From Torymus aiolomorphi (lineage: Eukaryota > Arthropoda > Insecta > Hymenoptera > Torymidae), in NCBI GenBank assembly GCA_036365515.1, contig CM070874.1, positions 250,204,430 to 250,268,429 on the forward strand: a stretch of 64,000 nt of DNA. The letters are read 5' to 3'. The position numbers and the translations under genes were made by a program. Of the stretch, positions 47,831 to 58,293 are shown one piece after another (positions within the stretch are counted from its first letter, which is position 1; every line of letters begins with the position of its first letter). The notes below the pieces were generated by a model. It searched no databases. It was not told where the DNA came from and was given only the letters and a program-made list of their open reading frames with translations.

Positions 47831-48037
47831 TATATCAAACTATTTAATGTACCTCTTGAGCCTTTCGCCACTGTCGCTACCACTTTCGATAGATTTATTT
47901 ATGCTAAGTTAATTACTTTAAAATAGAGATAATTAAGAATCAAGCAGATTTTTTTAATTAAAATATAATTAATTTATTACGATCATATACCCTACGTGTC
48001 AAAGGTAAGGAAAAACGAGATTGATATTTTAATACAT

Positions 48038-48807
48038 TTATTGATTAATATTTTTGTTCATAACATGATCAATATCCTTCAAGTGTAAAGATGCAAGTTC
48101 ATACATCAAAATATAGGCATCATCTATTAACATACTTAAATTATTTTTTTTCAAGATTTTATGTAACTTATTAACATTATGGGTATAAAATGTGCTTGTT
48201 ATAGAATGTACATCATAAAATTTAAACTGTGTGTATTGTGATAATTGTTTTCTTTCTTGGAATTTCTCTTTCGTATAGTTACAAATTTCATTAAATACAT
48301 ATTTTATATCTTTGCACGCATTTAACAGATATTTAATCCTATTGTCTACGTTTCTAGAGATGTGTTTGAGCTGATCGTAGATTACTTTATTATACACCAA
48401 TCTTGATTGAAAGCGTTTCTTCGTTGGTGGACAACCTCTATGATTTTTGTCTTGTGTTTTGTATATCAGCTCAAAAACTTTATTAGAAAACTTATCGTGA
48501 ACCTTATGCTAAAGCTGGTACCACAATATATTTTTTGATCAACCATTTCGTTTCCTTCTGATTCAAAGAATTCATCAATCCTGGGAAAACTTTCTTTAAA
48601 CCAGATCCACTCGGTATGTGTAAGTGGTATACCCGCAATATTTTGACCACTTAGACGAACAACAGGTTTGAAATCACCACAGCCAATAACACGGCTTTCC
48701 AGGCCAACTATAAGTTTCTTACAGTATGATTTATTTAATCCATACAGCATGGATAGTACTTGGCGACATTGGAACTTAGAGTTTTGATTACTATTCTGAG
48801 CCAACAT
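48038..48807 (-). pseudogene. Polinton protein X, copy C (one frameshift)
   Basis: From the ATG at 48807: MLAQNSNQNSKFQCRQVLSM, LYGLNKSYCKKLIVGLES, PVVRLSG, WFKESFPRIDEFFESEGNEM, matching copies A and B position by position but more diverged. A frameshift near 48490 puts the rest in another frame (KVFELIYKTQDKN, then SQYTQFKFYDVHSI and a helical end) down to 48038. No protease fragment precedes this copy, unlike A and B. Separated from the other copies by the MULE and core genes, it shows that X was duplicated more than once or moved. Confidence 0.72.
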
Positions 48808-48870
48808 TTTTCAGTATTATCATGGTTTAACAGGATCCAAGATTGAAATGACAAATAATTAAAGCAGCCC

Positions 48871-48880
48871 CTTTATATAT
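48871..48880 (-). promoter_or_regulatory. TATA box upstream of X copy C
   Basis: ATATATAAAG on the minus strand, 64 bases upstream of the ATG at 48807, followed by GGGGC. Confidence 0.6.
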
Positions 48881-48965
48881 AAAGTATCCATAAACACTCT
48901 TTGACAATCCTTTCTAATCTTTGAGAATGTAATCATTTCTAGATTGAGTATGTATGTGTATGTAT

Positions 48966-48967
48966 GC

Positions 48968-49000
<33 letters not shown>

Positions 49001-49025
49001 CGCGTGTGTGTGTGAGTGTGAGGGT
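48966..49025. repeat. (GT)n microsatellite
   Basis: TGTG run with CGCG interruptions. Confidence 0.9.
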
Positions 49026-49240
49026 ATGGTGTTATGAGTGTTAATAAACCATTAAATTAATTGTAGGTATAATGATTTATAAAGTTTAAGTATTTTTTTA
49101 CATCATGAACCATATAAAAATCATTCCTAAAATAAGAAACGACAAGTATTTTACAAATTTTAAAAAGTATTTATTATCATAATGAGATATATTTAAAAAT
49201 ACTGTTAAAGAGGTTATAGATTTACAAGAAAATACGGTAT

Positions 49241-49645
49241 TTATTTTGATGTGTTTTTATTCAGCTTCAATTTTTCAATTTCACTTTTTAATTCATTAAT
49301 TTGATTCTGTTGCTGTTCAAACTTCCGCTCAAAATTTTGATTTAATAATAATAAATGTTTTGTAATTTTATTTAATTGTTTACATAGATTATCTTTTTTT
49401 CTAAGTAATTTTTCTGTATGATGTACATTACAGTCAAGAATAAGTTTTATGTATTTATTACTTTTTTCTAAGTCATCTAAATTTTTTAAATCTCTATTTA
49501 TTGATTCAACAGTATTGAATAATGAATTTTCATTGGTCCAATGATCTTCGTCATATGCTTCGAGAGTTTCGACTCGTTCAATGACATTTAAAATTGCCAT
49601 ATGTGTACGAGATTCATCGAAGACCATGTTGAAATCAGGTATCAT
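49241..49645 (-). CDS. Small coiled-coil protein, unidentified
   Basis: 134 residues with an intact frame, MIPDFNMVFDESRTHMAILN at the start. From about residue 60 on it is rich in Lys, Glu, Asn, Gln and Leu with heptad-like spacing (NKITKHLLLLNQNFERKFEQ, INELKSEIEKLKL), so a coiled coil is likely. I do not recognise it. It lies inside the Polinton, on the same strand as the virion genes and upstream of X copy C, which suggests it may be an element gene. AT-rich composition alone can produce such frames, so its reality is not certain. Confidence 0.45.
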   Translation of the reverse strand: MIPDFNMVFDESRTHMAILNVIERVETLEAYDEDHWTNENSLFNTVESINRDLKNLDDLEKSNKYIKLILDCNVHHTEKLLRKKDNLCKQLNKITKHLLLLNQNFERKFEQQQNQINELKSEIEKLKLNKNTSK

Positions 49646-50211
49646 CTAACAAGTTATTTTCCATTTTAAAATTCACCTTGTTACAATATTAACAACTTAA
49701 GAGAGAGTAGTAGTATTTAATACTTTAAGAAGAACTCACTTTAACGTGCGATAGAAGTATGTCTGGATGATGAAGTGTATTTCTACGATCACTCAAACCA
49801 AATTTATAAGTATGTAACAGCGTACTGGTTCAACTAATCTTTGATAGTTTCTGGGTGCAGGCAAACTGAACTGTGGTGTAAATATCGTTTAAGACGACTT
49901 ATATACACACCAAAGAGCATGAAACTACGGATTTTACGGTGGGTGCGGAATAAAAGAATGCAGAGCAACGCAGCGAAATTTTGAGGAATAGGTACTTTTG
50001 AATTTAAAAAGTCTAAAAACATAATCGCAGCTTAATATATTATAATGAAAAATCACCGAAAAAATCTTTTTAACACTCAGAATTATAAAAAATTCCATAA
50101 AATAATTTCTACGACTAAGTTATAAAATACGGTAAATAGATGGATACAATGTGTAGTAAAACTATGTTACTCTGAACTGATATGAAAATTGATTGGGTTG
50201 ATCAATACATC
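49646..50211. other. Non-coding DNA inside the Polinton
   Basis: No gene supported; a short frame at 49834-50022 has no similarity I recognise. Confidence 0.4.
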
Positions 50212-51770
50212 CTACTAACCATACAAGTGATAACGTCTCATCCGTTGTACTTGTCATAAGAAACAAACAGCGAAAAGAGTTTAAGTAGTTGTAATGATCA
50301 TCGATTGGATCAATCGATATATCGATAACGAAATCGATCGATCTGTGAGGTTCCAAAATACCTCCAATAAAAAGAGATTGTTGTACTAACAATAAAGTAC
50401 AATACCGCGAATTAATGTGAATGTAACTTTTCAAGATATCCGTACCAATACCTTACTAATACCGAATCAATAACAAAATTAATTGGTTAATGAAAGTTAT
50501 AAATATGCGGTACTGTTAGAGGGTAAAGTGGGTAGTAAAAAAGTATAATACCGCGAGCTGATATAACCATCGATTAGACTGATCAATGTATCGATAACGA
50601 AATCGATCAAGCAATGAGGTTCCAAAACATCTTCATTTAAAAGAAGATATGGTACCTTATACAAACGTCTAATACCGTGGATCGATCTGACCGTAATTTC
50701 CGGTAGTAAGTCATGCCAGTACCGTACCAATACGTTGATCAGTATACTAAACTCTCTCTATTTTCTCATCCTGCCTTGAAGTTTACGTAGAGGGGAGTTT
50801 GCGTGCTTGATAATAACAATAAATTAATTTTTATTGTAGTTTTTCGTAGCATGTATCAGGAACATATAAGCTAAGAAGATGTCACATATGTAATAGTCAT
50901 AAGTAGGGTATTATACTATCTGATCAGTTGATTATTATGACGAACTACTAACCATACAAGTGATAACGTCTCATCCGTTGTACTTGTCATAAGAAACAAA
51001 CAGCGAAAAGAGTTTAAGTAGTTGTAATGATCATCGATTGGATCAATCGATATATCGATAACGAAATCGATCGATCTGTGAGGTTCCAAAATACCTCCAA
51101 TAAAAAGAGATTGTTGTACTAAAGTACAATACCGCGAATTAATGTGAATGTAACTTTTCAAGATATCCGTACCAATACCTTACTAATACCGAATCAATAA
51201 CAAAATTAATTGGTTAATGAAAGTTATAAATATGCGGTACTGTTAGAGGGTAAAGTGGGTAGTAAAAAAGTATAATACCGCGAGCTGATATAACCATCGA
51301 TTAGACTGATCAATGTATCGATAACGAAATCGATCAAGCAATGAGGTTCCAAAACATCTTCATTTAAAAGAAGATATGGTACCTTATACAAAAGTCTAAT
51401 ACCGCGGATCGATCTGACCGTAATTTCCGGTAGTAAATCGTGCCAATACCCTACCAATACGTTGATCAGTGTACTAAACTCTCTCTATTTTCTCATCCTG
51501 CCTTGAAGTTTACATAGAGGGGAGTTTGTGTACTTGGAAATCATAATAAATGAATTTTTATTACAGTTTTTTGCAGTATGTATCAGGAACATATAAGTTA
51601 AGAAAGTGGTACATGTGAATATAGTCATAAATAAGCCATTATACCGGCTGGTCAGTTCGCCATTATGACGGACTACTTGGCATAGAAGCGACGACACCTC
51701 ATTCGTTGCACTTATGATAAGAGACAGCCAACGAAAAATCTTCAAGGCGATACACATAAAGTAGGTGTAG
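50212..51770. repeat. Tandem repeat of about 730 bp, two copies plus a part
   Basis: The word CTACTAACCATACAAGTGA occurs at 50212 and 50945; a diverged third start is at 51673. Periods are 733 and 728. Copies one and two are almost identical over their first 500 bases and less so over the last 200, while copy three is diverged and cut short near 51770. Each unit contains several ATCGAT, GATCGATC and TATCGATA palindromes. The ORFs shared by the copies are by-products of the repeat. It lies between X copy C and the right end of the Polinton. Confidence 0.92.
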
Positions 51771-52412
51771 CTTAACGTGTGCCGGTGGGGTGGCCCCTAA
51801 TGCAGTGGTTATTATTCTATTTTTGTAGCTTTTTAATAAACCTACTCACTCAGATGTTTCTCTGCTAACTCGGGTCGATTTAATTTTATATTAATATTAA
51901 CTTTTTATGTAAAATTAATAAATAGGCATTTCCTAAATATAGTTTTGTAATAAATAAACTTAAATAAACAATAATTAAACATAAACTAATAATTTAAAAT
52001 ATTTCTTGGATAAAACGCTGTACAAGCGCTGAATCAGTGCTTATATGAACTTTTCTCAAATAATTTATAAATTATTTGAATAATATAGTAGACAAATGTC
52101 TCTGATATCGGCTGAGATTGAATGTTTTCGTGAGAAAAGAATTTTAGAGTATTCGCCAGACGTAATAAGAGTAAACCGAGAGTTTTGTTCCATCTCTCTT
52201 AATATCGTATGATTTTAGAAGCTTCTTGAAAAATAATTTCTACTTCCTCCGCGAAGTGAAATATGAACACAGAATCCGATTTTCTGCAAGTTTCTACAGA
52301 CTCTAGGCGTGATAAGAGTGTAACTTATATTTCAGTTTTCGCAAACTTTTACAAAAATGATGGTTCGAGCCCCTGCTGTCCTCCAGGCTGCCGCAAGTTT
52401 TCTTCGGCCCCC

Positions 52413-52420
<8 letters not shown>
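51771..52420. other. AT-rich non-coding DNA
   Basis: No gene recognised; leads into a CT microsatellite. Confidence 0.45.
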
Positions 52421-52458
<38 letters not shown>

Positions 52459-52469
52459 TCTCTCTCCCT

Positions 52470-52501
<32 letters not shown>

Positions 52502-52503
52502 CA
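52421..52503. repeat. (CT)n microsatellite
   Basis: CTCT run with a few CCCTCT and CTGTCT interruptions. Confidence 0.95.
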
Positions 52504-52543
52504 CTCTATTAACCAGTCAACCACCATCTACCTATACAACAAC

Positions 52544-53294
52544 ATGCAGCATAACATCCAAGTAGCGTTCATCGATATGCCTGTCATGGCATCACCGCCT
52601 CAAGAGCTTGCTGCCTTTGTCAACGAGCTTATCGATGGGGGAGAACCACGCATGGCTAACGGCATCCGCCAAGGCGTGCAACCCCCGAGTGCTGTAGGCG
52701 GCTCTACTAGAGGAGCAGGAGCGCCAGGTACAAGTAGAGGCGGATGCTGCCCTTGCAGATCTATTACAAGAGGCCTTCGATGAGGATGCCACTGAGGAGA
52801 TGGACAGTGGGTTCGATAGTGATGGCTTTGAGAAGGAAGACCAGCCGATGGATGGGGTGGGGGAAGAGGCTGAGGGAATAGATTCAGATGCCGAAACGAT
52901 CGATAATAATCCCCCGGAAGTGCAAGATCTTGAAAGTGACAGTTCCAATGATAGTGATATGGACATGGATGAGGTTACACTCCGACGTACGATGAGTGTG
53001 CGACAAAGATTTTTTCATGGTGTGCAGCGCTTGTTGAGGTTGCAACGCGATGAAGAAATATTACGTATGCGTCGACGATTGCGGAGCATTCAACACCGCA
53101 TAAGACGCCGCCGTCGAGACGAGGTGTATGATGTACCACGTCGTTATCAAGATATGTGCTACAGCTGTGCAAAACGGTTTTGGTGCCAGCGCAATCGTCG
53201 TTGGATTCGCTGTACATTTTGCGGGTTCTGGTTGTGCCCGGACTGTAACGTAGACCCGGTGCACTGCCAGAACGAGGGACAATTTTTGCCATGA
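52544..53294 (+). pseudogene. Acidic/Arg-rich protein with C-terminal zinc module, unidentified
   Basis: The only plus-strand gene-like frame inside the Polinton. The first part (from 52544: MQHNIQVAFIDMPVMASPPQ) appears to shift frame near 52680. The main part, open from about 52699 and with Met at 52800, has a Glu/Asp-rich segment (DSGFDSDGFEKEDQPMDG, then DSDAETIDNN). An Arg-rich segment (MRRRLRSIQHRIRRRRRDE) and a Cys-rich end follow: CYSCAKRFWCQ, then CTFCGFWLCPDC. The Cys spacing suggests a zinc-binding module such as those at transposase C-termini. Stop at 53294. Function unknown; higher GC than its neighbours. Confidence 0.5.
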
Positions 53295-53304
53295 TGCCAC
53301 ACAT

Positions 53305-53440
53305 CGCGGCGTCGTAAATAGTTTATAGTGTTTAAGTAACAAAGTGTTTAGTTCTAAGTAACAAAGTGGAAAAAACAAAGTGACAAAGTGTTAGCATAGC
53401 GCTTAGTTCTAAGTAAGTAACAAAGTGGCGAAATCAAAGC
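53305..53440. repeat. AAGTAACAAAGTG-type short repeat
   Basis: Variants of TAAGTAACAAAGTG recur at least five times directly after the zinc-module frame. Confidence 0.6.
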
Positions 53441-53552
53441 GACAAAAAAAAGCAATGTGCCAAAGTATGTGGTAATAACAGCCACATCAGTAGTCGAAGT
53501 TCCGGAAGAAACCATGTAAGTATATAATATTCTTATAAATGTTATTAAAAAT

Positions 53553-53553
53553 A

Positions 53554-53584
<31 letters not shown>

Positions 53585-53606
53585 GTGTGTGTGTATGTGT
53601 GTGTGC

Positions 53607-53638
<32 letters not shown>

Positions 53639-53654
53639 GTGTGTATGTGTGTGT
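53553..53654. repeat. (GT)n microsatellite
   Basis: TGTG run with CGCG and TATG interruptions. Confidence 0.95.
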
Positions 53655-53970
53655 CGACGTAGGAGGAAGCTGTAGCTGCTCCCCACTACTAGTACCGCTG
53701 GTGGAGAGTTATAGCTCATAGCCGTGGCTGACTGCACCATCGTGTAGTTTGCCCGGAGCAGCGGGCCGTGTCAGACGGGGAATCCCTGAGCCGTCTGGCA
53801 CTTGTGTGCTCTCTCTCTCTCTCTCTCTCTATTTTTTATTTCACAGTGGCACTTTGGGGCAGATGTAACCTAAGCCATTTCCCCTGATGGTGGGGTTTCC
53901 CTCCCTCAGAGGCTCAGGGTCACCCTGCATCATTACCCACCTGGTGGTGGGGGGTTCCCCTCCCCTCCCT

Positions 53971-54027
53971 CAGGTGGATAGTGGTGGGGGGTTTGTTTGT
54001 CTGCCCCAAAGTGCCACTATAACTACT
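53971..54027 (-). repeat. Polinton right TIR
   Basis: Ends AGTGCCACTATAACTACT, the complement of the left TIR tip. 54001-54018 is also a perfect 18-base inverted match to 53845-53862, making the end a potential hairpin of about 180 bp with a C/G-rich loop. Confidence 0.9.
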
Positions 54028-54033
54028 CATGGG
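54028..54033. repeat. Polinton target-site duplication, right copy (CATGGG)
   Basis: Identical to 36245-36250. The mariner frame resumes immediately (PDLAP). Confidence 0.95.
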
Positions 54034-54907
54034 GCCAAATCTGGTGAATACGGTGGTTGCTCGATTGTATTTATTGAGTTTTTGGTCTTAAATTCGGTTA
54101 CAACTGCGGCTCTATGCGACGGTGCATTATCGTCGTGCAAAATCCACGAATTGTTCTTCCACAATTCTGGCCGTTTTTGACGGATTTTTTCACGCAAACG
54201 CTTCAAAATGCTCAAATAATTTATTTTTATTTACATACAAATAGTTTATTGACCATCTGTCCCTCTAGTAGGAATTCATGATGCACCAAACTATGAATAT
54301 CAAAGAAAATAGTCAGCATGACTTTCACCTTTGATCGACTTTGACGTGGTTTTTTCGGTTTTGGCTCGTCTTTTGTTTGCCATTGAGATGCCTGTTGACT
54401 TGTTTGCATGTCAAACTCGTAGACCCATGTCTCATCTCCAGTTATAATGCGTTCCATGAATGTAGGATCGGAATTAGCACGATCCAGCATGTCCAAAGAG
54501 AGCTGTCTGCGGTACTATTTTTGAAGAAAATTCAGCTCTTTTGGAGCAAGTCGAGCGGCGACGTGTTTCATGCCCAAAACATCCATCAAAATCGTACGAA
54601 CTAACTCGTGGGAGATGTTTAGCTCTTGTGCTATCTCTCTTAAGCCTGAATGGCGATTTTCCAATATGATTTGTTTCACTTTTTTAATGTTCTCCTCGGT
54701 GGATGCTGCCCATGGCCGTCCGGACCGAGGCAAATCTTCACACACTTCTCGACCTTCCTTGAATGCTTTGTACCAATCGTAAATTTGTGTTTTTGATAAA
54801 ACTGATTCCCCATAAGTCTTTTCCAACATTTTCAAAGATTCCGCGCACGAAATTTCGTTGGTAACACAAAATTTGAGGCAAACTCTTTGTTCAATATTTG
54901 TATTCAT
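54034..54907 (-). pseudogene. Mariner transposase, N-terminal and central part
   Basis: The ATG at 54907 (MNTNIEQRVCLKFCVTNEIS) opens a helix-turn-helix DNA-binding region with TQIYDWYKAFKEGREVCEDL and GRPWAASTEENIKKVK. The first catalytic Asp is in IITGDETWVYEFD and the second in HDDNAPSH. The frame ends at the Polinton junction at PDLAP. A TAG at 54515-54517 and a short insertion near 54220, adding stops and shifting the frame, inactivate it independently of the Polinton. The third Asp is at 36241. Confidence 0.93.
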
Positions 54908-55103
54908 TGTGTAAATCGTGACGCACTACTTAGCTTAACTGACTATAACAGCTGGCGTAAACAAACTGCTTGATGGAACGCGCTCAAACTTGGCATCATA
55001 ATTTGGTACAGTGATGCCAACATACAACAAAAAAAAAAATTCAAATATCTATAACGCGGGAGATTTAAAAAAACTTTTCCGGGTACTTTTTTGACAGAAG
55101 GTA

Positions 55104-57228
55104 TCATTAAGTCTTGATAAAAATCTTAACCAGAAATCACCTATTTTTTAACTAATTTTATAGCTAAGAGCAAAATACTGAAAAAATACACGTATCGTAT
55201 ATAATGTGTATAGAAGGCATCGTCTAGATTATATTAGCTTTCGTTAAATCTAATTGTATTTTATTATCAGATTTTGAATTATTAATAGTTCATTGTTGGT
55301 TAAGTGAAAACAGACGGAAAAAACTGAAAGGGATAGAAACGAGAACGTGTTCTCTTTGCGATGTTATACTACCTGACCTTCCAATTCAACTTTTCTTAAT
55401 TTCTTTATTTTTATTTTCCTATAGTGTCGCATATATAATTTCTTGCGTGTCACGATGTGCCTGAAGCAACTTTAGTTGGATGGATTAAATAACATCGGAA
55501 AAGTAAGACTTTATGGACACGTATGACAAGAAATTTTTTTTTTGGTTTTTTAAATATTACCTATTTCATATTCTAAGTGCTCAATAAATTAACATTAAAA
55601 TTGATGTAAATCAAAATAGCTCTAATAATGATTTTAAATCTTCTTGGTAATTGTTTCTACAGCACTCTGAAATAACACAAAACCAAAAAATGTTATTTAA
55701 CGAGCCTAGGTCGATGAGCAGAATCGGTCGTTGAGCAGAATAGCTCGCCTTTTGGGAGCGCCAACCAGCGCGCGGCAGGGCGAAAAGATAGGCTTGTTCG
55801 CTTGATGTGATGTGTCGAACATTACAGAGATAGCGTTACCACTATTAAACAATTCTTTTTATTTCATACTTGAAAAAATAATTACTTGAGTAACAACATT
55901 TTTTCTATATTAATAAATATAATGATTTGAGATATTTAATTAAATTAATTTAAAAAATACGTCGATAGGAATTTGATTCATTTTTAGATCATTTTTGCTA
56001 TTATAAGAATGATCCCACGCTAAATACTAAAAAACCAGGATGACCTTAGATAAGAGTTTTTCATGATGCCTCGTAGTTTTCGTGTTATTATGTAGGCCCT
56101 GTACGAGGTACGATTAAGATGGCCGTAGCCAGGCGGGTGTGACAAGATGCGAGTCAGGCACTGTTCAGGCTGCCTTAAAATTAATGTTTGATGCTCGTTA
56201 AATACTTATCTAAAGCTAGGCATATGACCTATTTTTCTAAAATTATAAAAAAAAGTATGTCAGACTATCTATCACCTATACAGGCAAATAACGCCGCCTG
56301 GGCAGGTCCTGCCTTTCGCCTTAAATTAATTCCTACTTGGGATAGCTCGCATATAAAAACAAAAAGGCTTTCTCTATAAATTCAAATAAGTGAAAAATTT
56401 AATTATTTTACGAGTGAAATTCTATTTTGTCACTTATTAATAAGTTAAATTTACACTTGTTCTACAAGTACATAATTTTTTACTTCCAAATTATAGTGAA
56501 ATTTTTACTTTTTCCATAATTTAACAAGATTCTCACTTATGTATAAGACAAGTTGCTGATATACATACATAATATTCTTGCTTGTATAGGTACATAGGAT
56601 AACAAGCAATTATGTGAAAATGCTCCATGAGGTATGTACTGATGTAGTGATGCATTTAAAACTAAAAAGCGTTGTTTTCAAAAATGTACAGCCGTTCCCT
56701 CCTAAGCATGGAAGAGGTGCACTATATTATTAATCAACATTGTTGATCAATTTTAAAAATATATCTAGTCTCTAAATTTTAATCAGTGAACTTACTCGAC
56801 ATTTAAAAACTATTTCACTTACTCTGTAAGTACAGAATTCCACTTATTACATAAGTAATAATTTCTCTCTTATTCGATGAGTAAAAACTAGTATTTACTT
56901 ATTATATAAGTCAAAGCTGTTTCACTGACTTATCGCTTCATCATTTATTTAACAAGTTAACAACATTTTAAATCTAAAGTAAAACTCTATTTACTCCCTA
57001 AGTTAAGTAGAATTTTAATGTACTGCAAGTGAATATCATTATTGCATAAACTATAATACGTAAGAATAAGGCGTCCAACCCGCGGGACGGGGAATGCGGG
57101 ACACGGGAGAGCTTATGGGAAATAAATGAACGTTTTTTTTTTTTTTTGAAACACTGTACGTGCAAAAAAATTCTGTACTCAAGCACTTGTAATAACACGG
57201 GAGAGAATGAGTAGTAAACTAGTAGCAA
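55104..57228. other. AT-rich non-coding DNA
   Basis: No gene or element recognised. A short GC-richer patch near 55730-55800 is the only compositional change. Confidence 0.5.
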
Positions 57229-57453
57229 ACCCAAGTAGCCGGGGGATGTGAGGTCCACGCATATAAGAGGTCATGTAGACATGAACAAATAAGCCAAACG
57301 AGAATTTAAATAATTTTTAAACCCAAGTAGGCGGGGGATATGAGGTTCACGCATATAAGAGAGTCATGTAGACATGAAAAAATAAGCAAAAAGATTATTT
57401 AAATAATTTTTAAACACAAGTAGGCGGGGGATGTGAGGTCCACGCATATAAGC
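57229..57453. repeat. Minisatellite, 93-bp unit, left part
   Basis: About 2.4 units, each with ACCCAAGTAG, GCGGGGGAT, CCACGCATATAAG and GTCATGTAGACATGA words. Interrupted by the solo LTR and resumed at 58294. Confidence 0.9.
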
Positions 57454-58293
57454 TGTAACGTGCCGAAGTAATGACAGCTCTCAGATTTGAGTCTATACCT
57501 TAATAATTGAGTTGACTTGTATGAAGCTAGATGTCGTTACTTGGTAGTTATTAACAATTTTTAAGAGTTCGTGTACTGGACTCGAGCGATTTATCGGTTT
57601 TGGGATTTTCCTCCGATCTCAGGGTAAGATACCGGCGCGCAGTGTGCCGGAGTCCGTGCCGTCGATACAGATAGAAGGTAGGTGATGCAGGTAAGTAGTT
57701 AGCACTGATTGGCTGCTACCGTGCTGCGTTGGAATCGGGTAAGTAGTTAGCGCTGATTGGCTGCTACCGTGCCGATAGAAAGGATTGCCGGGTAAATAGT
57801 CGGCGCTGAGGGCCAACTATCGTGCCGTAGGATCTCGGTAAGGTAGAGTTCCTTGGGTATATTAAGGTTAGGTTTATAATTGACATTTTACTTAAAGACA
57901 AATATGATATTAAATGAGTTTATTTTGAAGGTAAATAGAAATAGATTACAAGAGTATATTTACAATATTTTAACGAGCGCAAGGGGTCGCCAGCATCACT
58001 CACCTAAGCGCAATGCTTTTGGGAGAGTGTTCAAGGCAGTAGCTCGGAGACAAGTGCGTGCCGATTCCGAGAATCGTGGCCCTTTATATACTAGTCGGCT
58101 ATCTACTCTTCTCTCTCACGCATGACAACAAAGGTGCTTACATTGTGACGTTAGATGCGCCTTAATTACTCGTGAGAGAATACGAGTCTGCTTGGTTTGC
58201 GCTGGGCGCTCGTGATCGGTAAGCCGGGCCTTTGTTGATGTTTCGCTTATGAATGTATGTGTATGTATCGTACAGCCGTTCGTGTACGTCACA
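57454..58293 (+). mobile_element. Solo LTR (probably Gypsy type), 840 bp
   Basis: Begins TGTAACGTGCCGAAG and ends GTACGTCACA (TG...CA). It is flanked by the 4-base duplication AAGC (57450-57453 and 58294-58297) and inserted inside the minisatellite, whose unit resumes on the far side. It contains internal near-repeats of a GTAAGTAGTTAGC word (57690-57800) and a TATA-like TTTATATAC near 58083. No coding part is present, so recombination between two LTRs is likely. Superfamily is inferred from the 4-base duplication only. Confidence 0.82.

Larger units (their letters stand above)
36251..54027 (-). mobile_element. Maverick/Polinton (adintovirus-like) element, 17,777 bp, decayed
   Basis: The termini begin AG, as in Polintons: AGTAGTTATAGTGGCACT at the left and its complement at the right. 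Similarity extends about 57 bp inward, and perfect 6-bp duplications flank both ends. Inside, mostly on the minus strand, are remnants of packaging ATPase, core proteins, PLA2-like domain, integrase with chromodomain, penton, pVI/pX-like protein, hexon and adenain protease. Three copies of an unidentified gene (X) are also present. No DNA polymerase B was found. A MULE pseudogene and tandem repeats account for part of the length. Virion genes identify it as an endogenous virus-like transposon; the copy is non-functional. Confidence 0.93.
35979..55101 (-). mobile_element. Mariner (DD34D) element split in two by a Polinton
   Basis: The left part (35979-36250) and right part (54028-55101) are the 3' and 5' halves of one mariner on the minus strand. 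The terminal repeats match: TCTGTCAAAAAACTACCCGG near 35981 and the complement of TTCTGTCAAAAAAGTACCCGG near 55098. TA lies at both outer edges (35977-35978, 55102-55103). Removing 36251-54027 and one CATGGG leaves about 1,340 bp, a normal full-length mariner. The transposase frame crosses the junction between the PDLAP motif and CDFFLF. Confidence 0.93.

Noticed and set aside
50162..51757. Repeated minus-strand ORFs of 77-90 residues
   Set aside because: They recur only because the 730-bp repeat recurs; no domain or codon signal.
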